Of a DNA stretch of 53,296 nucleotides, positions 41,986-50,129 are shown piece by piece. This stretch comes from an uncultured Clostridia bacterium (GTDB lineage Bacteria > Bacillota > Clostridia > Oscillospirales > Ruminococcaceae), in NCBI GenBank assembly GCA_947629785.1, contig CANRFB010000012.1:1-53296 (forward strand), in the 5' to 3' direction. The notes under the pieces were generated by a model. That model searched no databases and had not been told where the DNA came from. It worked only from the letters and a program-made list of their open reading frames with translations. Within the stretch, counting starts at the first letter, position 1, and every line of letters begins with the position of its first letter. The position numbers were made by a program, and so were the translations under genes.

Positions 41986-44900
41986 TCAGCCTGTCATTTC
42001 GGAAAGCGCAGTTCTCAGAAGTATCAGATCCTTGTTATTGATCTTTCCGTCGTCGTCCATGTCTGCTGCTTCGGAATAAGCTGCTTCCTCACTGCTTTGC
42101 TCTGAAATCATTGTCCTCAACAGTATCAGGTCTTTGTTGTTGATAGTTCCGTCATCGTTAATATCGCCTTTGAGAACTTCAATCTGCTTGCGGATAATGA
42201 AGTATACCGCGTCCGAAGCCGATGGTTCAGCCCATTCTCCGTTTACGCAGGAAACTGCTGCAAATCCGTATGTAACACCGCTCATAAGCTGATCAAACGT
42301 GCAGGAAGTACCGTTTACTATCTTATTTTCGGTATAAACGCCGTTCATAATTTTATAAACTTTGTACTGACTTGCATTCGGAACAGCATTCCAGCTGAGT
42401 GTGACCTGATCCTCGCCGACTTCCGCTCTGTCAAATACCGGTATCGGGATCTCAAAATCCGTCATAGCCTTTACGAATATCTCCGCATTTGCATAGTCCT
42501 CATCGGGAAGATAGGAGAAATTCAGGTTTCCGCTGCCGTCCGAAACTGTCTGCGTTATAAACAGCAGATTATCGCTGTCAAACGGTTCCGCGGAAGTTTT
42601 TGACTTCATTCCGTAACAATTGTAAACTTCATTTGGCAGAAGCCCCGAAAATCTTTGCGCCGTATCGGGAAGAACATCGGGAGTCGGTGCGGGCGCCTGC
42701 GTATGATCCGTAACGATATTCGGATCGTTTATTTCCGCAATTGCCATAGGCTGTTCTTCCTGAACTTCGTCTGCGGTCTCATCTTGTTTATCAGTCTGTT
42801 CCTCATAGGGCATTATAAGCTGTTCCTCGTTTTCGGTGAAGAATATCGGCATATCCGCGGATATTCTTGCAGAGGAAGTTTTAGGGGGAATGTCGATTTT
42901 TACGGGAACTGAACTACTGGTTGTTGTTCCGTCTCCAAGCATACCATAATTGTTATCCCCCCAAGTATAAAGATCACCGTTTGTTGTTATTGCCGCACTT
43001 TGATAAAATCCAAGACTTAGACTTATTGAAGCAACGTTTTCCATTATTTTTATTGGAACTGAACTACAATTTTTCGTTGTTCCGTCTCCAAGTGCACCAT
43101 AATTATTAACACCCCAAGTATAAAGATCACCGTTTGTTGTTATCGCTGCACTATAAAAGCCTCCAAGGCTTACGGAAGCAACATTGCTCATTATTTTTTT
43201 AGGAACAGATCTATTGTCTGTTGTTCCGTCTCCAAGCTGACCATCACAATTATAACCCCAAGTATAAAGATCACCGTTTGTTGTTATTGCCGCGCTGTGT
43301 GAGCTGCCAAGACTTACGGAAGCAACATTGCTCATTATTTTTTTAGGAACAGATCTATTGTCTGTTGTTCCGTCTCCAAGCTGACCAAAATAATTATTTC
43401 CCCAAGTATAAAGATCACCATTTGTTGTTATTACTGCACTATAATAATCTCCAAGACTTACGGAAGCAACATTGCTCATTATTTTTTTAGGAACAGATCT
43501 ATTGTCTGTTGTTCCGTCTCCAAGCTTACCATTATTATTCCATCCCCAAGTATAGAGATCACCATTTGTTGTTATTACTGCACTATATTCATCTCCAAGA
43601 CTTACGGAAGCAACATTGCTCATTATTTTTTCAGGATTTGGATTTGCTTTGTATGCACTTGTTTCTCCGTTTCCAAGCTGACCATAAAGGTTCTGACCCC
43701 AAGTATAAAGATCACCATTTGTTGTTATAGCTGCGCTATAATAATCTCCAAGATTTACGGAAGCAACATTGCTCATTATTTTTTTAGGAACATAATTGTT
43801 TGTTGTCGTTCCGTCTCCAAGTTGACCATAGTGATTAACTCCCCATGTATAAAGATCACCATTTGTTGTTATTGCCGCACTATGAAGATAACCAAGGCTA
43901 ACAGAAGCAACGTTGCTCATTATTTTTTTAGGTACATAACTATCTATTGTCGTTCCGTCTCCAAGCTGACCATCCCAATTCGCTCCCCAAACGTAAAGAT
44001 CACCATTTGTTGTTATTGCCGCACTATGATAGCTTCCAAAGCTTACCTGTTTAATGTATCCTTTATTCAATGGGTAATTCTCAACCGCAGATCGGAAATC
44101 TTTTCCGAAATTATCAAAAAGCTCCATTAATCCGTTTGGTAAAACAACATAAGAGCCGAACGGCGTTTTAAATACATTTTTGCCTATAGAATCAACACTA
44201 TATGTGACTATTTGTAAATCTTTAGAACCAAAAACGATCATAAAAGACTTTTCTCTATCAACATACCCCTCTTTTGACGCTTTTAAAATATAGCCGTTAA
44301 TTCCAAGATAACACTGTATTTTGCCTTCTCCGTCTGTTGTGTATTCTTTATTATAAGAATTATCTCTGGCGGTAATAACGATCTTTGCGCCTTGAATAGG
44401 GTTATTATCATTATCAACTAATTTGGCAGTGAAAAGATATGCTTTATAAGGACAATCTCCGAATCCGGCTGTTACTCCTTCACCTCCTCTTTGTGAAATG
44501 TAAAAGTCCGCTATCTTTATCCTTGCCTCAGTATAAACAGGACGCCATTCAATATTTTTAAGTATACTTATTTTAAATTCAAATGCAACTCCGCCATATA
44601 TTTCTCCTTTAATACATATGTTACATTGATGAAGTTTGCCGTTTTCGGGCAAAAATCCCGATTCAGGTTTAAATGATACTTCCAGAAAAGGACCCGCTTT
44701 AATTGAAGCTGTAAATATATTATTATCAAGAACATGAATTTTTGCTTCTAACTTTAGATCCAACGAAATTTTTATTTTTCCTTCAATATTCACGATTTTT
44801 TTATCAGGATTGAAACTCGGCTTTTTGGATATATTTTCTACACCATTTTTATCGGAATCAGAAACAAATCCTATTACCTCTTCGATCGTTCCGGATATGT

Positions 44901-46146
44901 CAATAGATACATCTGCTGATAAACTCAATTCAACACTAACTGAAACTTTTACAAACGGTTTATTAAAAATCGTAATACTTCCAAGCGTCCATTTATGTTC
45001 AGCCTTTGCTTTTGCTGTAATACTTAATTTACCCGTTAATGTCGCTTTGAGTTCAAGATATGCTCTGTCTTTACCAAGCCAATTCACATCGTAATATGCT
45101 TTATAAGAAGTTTTAACTTTTATGCCTATAGTTCCATAAAATGTACCATCTTTATTTTTGAATTTAAAATCGTCTCCTTCTGTTATTGAACCTTCGTTTC
45201 CTATTCGTGCATAGCTTGCACTTTGCGCTTCTCCATTTTTACCAAGGTATTCAACACCTTCTCCGCAGGTGCTTTCATCATACACGGTATCGTCTCCGTC
45301 AGATGCGCCTTCGATTTTATAAAAATCAAAAACATCTTCCATATCCGTGTCCTGACCGTAAATTGTGACTCTGTCCTCGTCTATGCTGACGGATTTTACT
45401 TTAACTATAAGTATTTGTCCGTCGCCGTATTCCTGAGAATAAACATCACCTTTTTCCAGTCCCTTGACTTCATCATCGGCATTGTCGATAACATAAACAA
45501 AATTTGTATCATCAGCGGAAACAACGGTATTCTTTCCGCCTTTATCATCGGAAAGCACCGTTCCCGACTTATACACCGCAAAATTGTTGGTTTTGTCCTC
45601 GTCAAGATTAAGTACCAGATCACTGTTGAAATCATCTGTGGTCTTTTTCAGAAATTCCTGCATTTCCTTTGTATATGTAGGACATTCATACATAGTACAT
45701 AACGGACGCATATTTTCCGGATTAACAAGATATGCACGTATATAATAATATTCAGGTATTTTGTCTTTATCGATCTCAACGGTTACAGACGTATCTTCAT
45801 ATGTTACTGCCGTCTGTCCGGAAGCCGCCATCTTATTTGTGGTCTCCTCGTAAATTCCAAGCACGAGCAGACTGTCTTTCTGCGTTTCCACATCAACCGT
45901 ATACTTTCCGGGTTCGGTCATTTCAGCCGAAAAAACATTATAGCCGTTGTTTTCTTCTATTTCATCAGATTTTGTGCTGAACGCGTCAGCCATCATTGTT
46001 CCGAAGGAATTTGTTCCGCTTATTTCCATTTCGCTGTTTATGCCGGAATTATACGCTTCTGTAGAATCAGCAGTAATTGCAAATTCTCCTGTCACTGCCG
46101 AAACAGCCAGCATTACCGACAGAAAAAATGAAATTATCCTTTTCAA
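41986..46146 (-). CDS. Secreted RCC1-propeller protein with FN3 and dockerin domains
   Basis: A 1386-aa protein with a signal peptide (MKRIISFFLSVMLAVSAV). A large N-terminal part of unknown fold includes a beta-rich stretch at about 320-560. Eight RCC1-type repeats (about 699-1082: SAAITTNGDLYTWG, then GQLGDGTT) should form a propeller. An FN3 domain (about 1239-1319) and a type I dockerin (about 1327-1385) follow. Both dockerin calcium loops share INNKDLILLR. Dockerins bind cohesins; a cohesin is in the next gene upstream. No catalytic domain is recognisable. The TTG at 46146 has AAAGGAG at good spacing; a GTG at 46152 is too close to it. It is the last gene of the operon. Confidence 0.85.
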   Translation of the reverse strand: MKRIISFFLSVMLAVSAVTGEFAITADSTEAYNSGINSEMEISGTNSFGTMMADAFSTKSDEIEENNGYNVFSAEMTEPGKYTVDVETQKDSLLVLGIYEETTNKMAASGQTAVTYEDTSVTVEIDKDKIPEYYYIRAYLVNPENMRPLCTMYECPTYTKEMQEFLKKTTDDFNSDLVLNLDEDKTNNFAVYKSGTVLSDDKGGKNTVVSADDTNFVYVIDNADDEVKGLEKGDVYSQEYGDGQILIVKVKSVSIDEDRVTIYGQDTDMEDVFDFYKIEGASDGDDTVYDESTCGEGVEYLGKNGEAQSASYARIGNEGSITEGDDFKFKNKDGTFYGTIGIKVKTSYKAYYDVNWLGKDRAYLELKATLTGKLSITAKAKAEHKWTLGSITIFNKPFVKVSVSVELSLSADVSIDISGTIEEVIGFVSDSDKNGVENISKKPSFNPDKKIVNIEGKIKISLDLKLEAKIHVLDNNIFTASIKAGPFLEVSFKPESGFLPENGKLHQCNICIKGEIYGGVAFEFKISILKNIEWRPVYTEARIKIADFYISQRGGEGVTAGFGDCPYKAYLFTAKLVDNDNNPIQGAKIVITARDNSYNKEYTTDGEGKIQCYLGINGYILKASKEGYVDREKSFMIVFGSKDLQIVTYSVDSIGKNVFKTPFGSYVVLPNGLMELFDNFGKDFRSAVENYPLNKGYIKQVSFGSYHSAAITTNGDLYVWGANWDGQLGDGTTIDSYVPKKIMSNVASVSLGYLHSAAITTNGDLYTWGVNHYGQLGDGTTTNNYVPKKIMSNVASVNLGDYYSAAITTNGDLYTWGQNLYGQLGNGETSAYKANPNPEKIMSNVASVSLGDEYSAVITTNGDLYTWGWNNNGKLGDGTTDNRSVPKKIMSNVASVSLGDYYSAVITTNGDLYTWGNNYFGQLGDGTTDNRSVPKKIMSNVASVSLGSSHSAAITTNGDLYTWGYNCDGQLGDGTTDNRSVPKKIMSNVASVSLGGFYSAAITTNGDLYTWGVNNYGALGDGTTKNCSSVPIKIMENVASISLSLGFYQSAAITTNGDLYTWGDNNYGMLGDGTTTSSSVPVKIDIPPKTSSARISADMPIFFTENEEQLIMPYEEQTDKQDETADEVQEEQPMAIAEINDPNIVTDHTQAPAPTPDVLPDTAQRFSGLLPNEVYNCYGMKSKTSAEPFDSDNLLFITQTVSDGSGNLNFSYLPDEDYANAEIFVKAMTDFEIPIPVFDRAEVGEDQVTLSWNAVPNASQYKVYKIMNGVYTENKIVNGTSCTFDQLMSGVTYGFAAVSCVNGEWAEPSASDAVYFIIRKQIEVLKGDINDDGTINNKDLILLRTMISEQSSEEAAYSEAADMDDDGKINNKDLILLRTALSEMTG
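42900..44060 (-). repeat. RCC1-coding tandem repeats, units of about 147 bp
   Basis: Eight units share stretches such as AAGATCACCGTTTGTTGTTAT. The fourth to sixth protein repeats are nearly identical at DNA level, which suggests recent homogenisation. Confidence 0.85.
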
Positions 46147-46167
46147 ATACACCGCTCCTTTATTATT

Positions 46168-46199
46168 TTATGCCTGCAAGCCGTAACTTGCAGGCATAA
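46168..46199 (-). repeat. 13-bp stem-loop between the cohesin and RCC1-dockerin genes
   Basis: TTATGCCTGCAAG pairs perfectly with 46187-46199 around CCGTAA. No T-run follows on the minus strand, so it is more likely a processing or stabilising hairpin than a full terminator. Confidence 0.6.
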
Positions 46200-46205
46200 C
46201 TTATA

Positions 46206-49200
46206 TCAGTAGTCAAATACCAGATCGTCGATACATCTCTTGCGGAGTATGCGGTATCTGCGTTTCTTATTTGAATATTTTGATATTTTCGGAATATCAA
46301 ATACTATCTGCAATCCGCCGACAGCAGGCATACCTGCATCTATTGCGGGAGGTGCAAGATCAACCGCTGCAGCACCGGAAGAAACATCTTCGTAAATCGG
46401 TTCGCTTGAAAATGCTATTACGTAATATGATGCGTGTGAAAATGCAAATACTGCTTTCTGATCTTTCACAAGGCAGGATAAGGAAGTCTGTTCAAGCTGC
46501 TTTGTTTCTAAATTGTAGTAATAAAGTTTTGCATAATATCCGTTATATTGTTTTGGAAGCGGCACTGTAAGCATTCCGTCAAATCCAAGATCACCGCTGT
46601 AATAAAGTCTTAGCTGAACGGCGTCTTTCTCGCTTTCAAGCGCATTGACAATATCGGCGGGAATTTTCTGCGAAGATGTTGAAGCACGGAGATTTATTTC
46701 CTTGGGGTTTGTTACATTGATACCGTTTATGTCCCAGACAAAACCGTTGTCCATGTTTAATTCGAGCGTAATGTTCCGTCCTTGGATAATGCTTAGTATT
46801 TCAGCGGGAATTTCGTATGTATTGTTCATATCAATGCTTATTACACCACCATCGGCTGCCGCTGCTGCCGCTTCAATAGCCTCCCAACCGGAGATCTGAT
46901 CGTTTCCGAAAATTGAAGGCTCTGTCATCTGCGGCTGAACTGTCGTAACATCTGTCGGGCTCTGATTCGGACGTACAGGCGGAGTAGGAGTAGGAGGTGC
47001 GGGAACAGGATCAACACCGATCGCAGGAATGGTTTCCGTTCTGAGAGTGTATCCGCACACTGTGCAATAGTAAGTCCTTACACCGTCTGAAGCTGCAGTT
47101 GCGGGAGTAGTTACTGTTCCGTTATCGGAAATATGTGCAGAGATCCCCGTGGTGCTTCCGCATACGTCACAAACCTGCCAATGTCCGTTTTCATCACATT
47201 TATATCCGCTGTATGTGTGTCCCTTGGGGTAGGACGGTGCAGAATATACCGTTCCGCAGCCGTTTTCACATTCAGACGTCCTTGTACCCATTTCCGTGCA
47301 GGTCGCCGTGTCGGTGTAATTTACAAAGCTGTGACCAAGCGGCGGAATATCCGTTTTGCCAAGGAGTTTTCCGCATACGGAACATTTTGTTTCACTGCTT
47401 CCGGAAGTCGTGCAGTCCGGAGAAATAACTTCCGGTTCGCCGGCAGTGTGAGCTGTCTTAGCAATTGTTTCCGTTAAAAATTCCGTACAGTCGGGAACGG
47501 AACAATACACGTTCCGTAAACCTTCCGAACTGCAAGTTGCGGGAGTTATTTCAACTATATTTCCGTTGAAAACATGATCATGGGAAGTGTCTTCTACCGC
47601 TTCCGCTTCTGCTTCACCACAGGTCAGGCAGGCTCTTACATATTCATTTTCAGAATACTTTACCCATTCGCTCCATGAATGTCCTGCCGCAGGAATGATC
47701 TCTACATCGTTCTGAGCGCCGCAGACCGTGCAGTGATGAGAACGGTATCCGTCTTCTGTGCAGGAAACATCCTGATCGATCGTCCATTCTTCGGACCATG
47801 TATGACCGATTGCGGGAGTATATTCAATTCCCCAGTTCTTTCCGCAAAGACGGCAGACAGATTCCTGCTGACCGGGTTCGGTGCAGTTGGGTTCAAATAT
47901 GACTTTTGTGTCAATATCTGCGTGCGGGCAGGCTTCGATGATGAAAGTTACCGTGTAAACAGCTGTATCTCCGCTTTCCGCGGTAACGGTGATATGTACG
48001 GCTCTTGAAGCCGGCAGGTCGGGATTGATGCTTTCTAAAATAAAGTTATTTTCGCTTATGCTGACATCTGATTCCGGTTTCAGAGCAGAAGCGGATATTT
48101 CGTATGTTTTGTTCTTATTGGAAATCCATTCCGCATATGAAATGGTATATGTGTATTCCGTTATATCCGCCGAGAATCCGTTGATGCTTTCTCCGTTTAT
48201 TTTAAGTTCATTCAGGCTTGCGTCTGTGTCGGTAAGGGTAAATGTTTTTGAAACAACTTCGCTAAGTGCTTTTCCGTCCTCAATTGCTGCCGCCTTTACG
48301 GTCAGCGAATTTGTTGTTTTGGGAATATTCAGCGAAGCAACATCAATGCCGTTAGCATAAACTTTTGACGAAGCGGTCGGACGCGATCCGTCAGTTGTGT
48401 AATAAACGGTTCCGCTGCCTGTAATTTCAACTATTCCTTTGCGGGAAAGTTTTACGGAATCATCTGTAACGATAACAGGCGGTTCTGTTCTTTCCTGCTC
48501 GGTAAATGTTATTGTATATGTTGTGGAATCCACACCGTTTTCGGCAGTAACAACAATAACGGCTGTATTCTTGCCTTCCTCAAAACTTTCCGCCTGTTTT
48601 ACGGTAACATTGGCATTCTTGTCATTGGGAACGGCAGACACAGTGGGAACAGGATTTCCGTAAGGAACTACAGCGGAATATTCAGTCGTTCCCTCCGAAA
48701 TGTCTATTGACACTTCACTGTCCGATACGGAAACCGAATCAAGTCCGGAATCATTATTTGGTACTCTTACTTCCTTGCTTACAGGTTCGGAAGCATTTAC
48801 CGTGGTAGTGGCTTTTACACGTACAAAGACATACCATGTGGAATTTGCAGGCTTTCCGTCAACGGTCAGACCGCTTCCAAGATCAGCCCATGCAGCATCT
48901 TCGGGAATCGCAGAGGTTTCCGAAATAATACATTCATATCCGTCCATGGGTGCAATTACAAATCCGTCCGATGTCACATCAATATCGGGAGTATTTACAG
49001 TGCCGATGTAATCGGATTTTCCGGCTGTTACGGAATTGGATTTTATAAATCCGTCACAATTTTTTGCTGCGATCGTAACATTAAGAATACGTTCGTTCTG
49101 AACATCATCGGCTGTTACAGTGTATGTTTCAGCCATTGTAACGTCTTCATCCCTGATCCAGTCCTTGGCGCTCCAGAGATATGTAATATCACCTGCATCA

Positions 49201-50105
49201 TTACCGGAATAACCTTTTTTATATGTGATAACAGGTGTTAATACAGTATCTGCCGTACCGTTTGTACCTATGGAAACGCTTTCAATAACATCGGAAATAT
49301 TATATTTTCCGGTCGTTATTTCTTTTGCATCGGACGGATCGGAAGCCTGTACCTCATCGGTCTCGGCAACACGCACATAAACATAATATTTTGTATTGCC
49401 TTTCAGCCCCGAAGCGGTTTTTTCAGTATGCCATTCCGCTTGTTTGAAATCGCTTATCGGCGTATCGGAATATGTATATTCCACACCGTCTTCAAGAGCA
49501 ATGTCAAATGTTGTTGCGGTTATATTGGTGATTTCCGGTACGGAAGGTATTTCGCCATCATATTTTTCCTTGACGGTACTTCCTGTAACGGTGATCTTGC
49601 CGTTTACAAAATCCGTTTCGTATTCGGTAAATTGTCCGCCGGCATAACTGAAGGTATCGCCTTCACTCGGGATCATGGTTATTTCATATTCTCCATTGTA
49701 AGCATCATCGTTAACGGTGAATTCAATGGTTAAAAGATTACCCTTGCGCGGAAGATTTTCAAAGCCTACCCAACTTAATTTAAATCCGCTTTTGGAAATA
49801 TCGGCGGGAGGTATAAAAGGCGACTCTATTCCTACACCTGTGCCAAATACTTTATGGTCATTTACAGCTGTGCAAGTAAGTGCATTAGTGTCATATCCAA
49901 GATAAAACGCTGTACTGATAATGTCCGGATCACTGCTGATATTTATATCAACAGATACACTGTCGCCCGGTTCGCCTTTGGCAGATGACATTGTAAAATG
50001 AACTGTATCATCTGCCGCAAATACTGTTGTGGAAAATGCCGGCAGCAGCTGCATTATGCTTACTGCCGCTGACAGAATTCCCGCAACAAGCCTCTTTTTG
50101 AACAT
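46206..50105 (-). CDS. Secreted cohesin-domain protein with cadherin-like and Cys-rich repeats
   Basis: A 1299-aa protein with a signal peptide ending near AFSTTVFA. A cohesin domain (about 32-177) has the typical SAKGEPGDSVSVDINIS start and later GNLLTIEFTV. FN3-like units, two cadherin-like beta-sandwich domains and a chitobiase-type C-terminal fold (VYYTTDGSRPT) follow. A Cys-rich part (about 728-1025) has repeated CxxCG...PAxGHxW motifs. The C-terminus is a beta region and a basic tail (NKKRRYRILRKRC) with no visible sortase motif, so anchoring is unclear. It lies between two dockerin genes and probably binds their products. The ATG at 50105 has AAGGAG 9 nt upstream. Confidence 0.87.
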   Translation of the reverse strand: MFKKRLVAGILSAAVSIMQLLPAFSTTVFAADDTVHFTMSSAKGEPGDSVSVDINISSDPDIISTAFYLGYDTNALTCTAVNDHKVFGTGVGIESPFIPPADISKSGFKLSWVGFENLPRKGNLLTIEFTVNDDAYNGEYEITMIPSEGDTFSYAGGQFTEYETDFVNGKITVTGSTVKEKYDGEIPSVPEITNITATTFDIALEDGVEYTYSDTPISDFKQAEWHTEKTASGLKGNTKYYVYVRVAETDEVQASDPSDAKEITTGKYNISDVIESVSIGTNGTADTVLTPVITYKKGYSGNDAGDITYLWSAKDWIRDEDVTMAETYTVTADDVQNERILNVTIAAKNCDGFIKSNSVTAGKSDYIGTVNTPDIDVTSDGFVIAPMDGYECIISETSAIPEDAAWADLGSGLTVDGKPANSTWYVFVRVKATTTVNASEPVSKEVRVPNNDSGLDSVSVSDSEVSIDISEGTTEYSAVVPYGNPVPTVSAVPNDKNANVTVKQAESFEEGKNTAVIVVTAENGVDSTTYTITFTEQERTEPPVIVTDDSVKLSRKGIVEITGSGTVYYTTDGSRPTASSKVYANGIDVASLNIPKTTNSLTVKAAAIEDGKALSEVVSKTFTLTDTDASLNELKINGESINGFSADITEYTYTISYAEWISNKNKTYEISASALKPESDVSISENNFILESINPDLPASRAVHITVTAESGDTAVYTVTFIIEACPHADIDTKVIFEPNCTEPGQQESVCRLCGKNWGIEYTPAIGHTWSEEWTIDQDVSCTEDGYRSHHCTVCGAQNDVEIIPAAGHSWSEWVKYSENEYVRACLTCGEAEAEAVEDTSHDHVFNGNIVEITPATCSSEGLRNVYCSVPDCTEFLTETIAKTAHTAGEPEVISPDCTTSGSSETKCSVCGKLLGKTDIPPLGHSFVNYTDTATCTEMGTRTSECENGCGTVYSAPSYPKGHTYSGYKCDENGHWQVCDVCGSTTGISAHISDNGTVTTPATAASDGVRTYYCTVCGYTLRTETIPAIGVDPVPAPPTPTPPVRPNQSPTDVTTVQPQMTEPSIFGNDQISGWEAIEAAAAAADGGVISIDMNNTYEIPAEILSIIQGRNITLELNMDNGFVWDINGINVTNPKEINLRASTSSQKIPADIVNALESEKDAVQLRLYYSGDLGFDGMLTVPLPKQYNGYYAKLYYYNLETKQLEQTSLSCLVKDQKAVFAFSHASYYVIAFSSEPIYEDVSSGAAAVDLAPPAIDAGMPAVGGLQIVFDIPKISKYSNKKRRYRILRKRCIDDLVFDY

Positions 50106-50129
50106 AACGATCAACTCCTTGAATAATAA

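Noticed and set aside
42900-44060. Regular repeats that could suggest a CRISPR array
   Set aside because: The units are about 147 bp, in frame, and encode RCC1 motifs. There are no unique spacers or cas genes.
46206-46330. Sortase anchor at the end of the cohesin protein
   Set aside because: There is no LPxTG-like motif or following membrane helix; only a basic tail is present.
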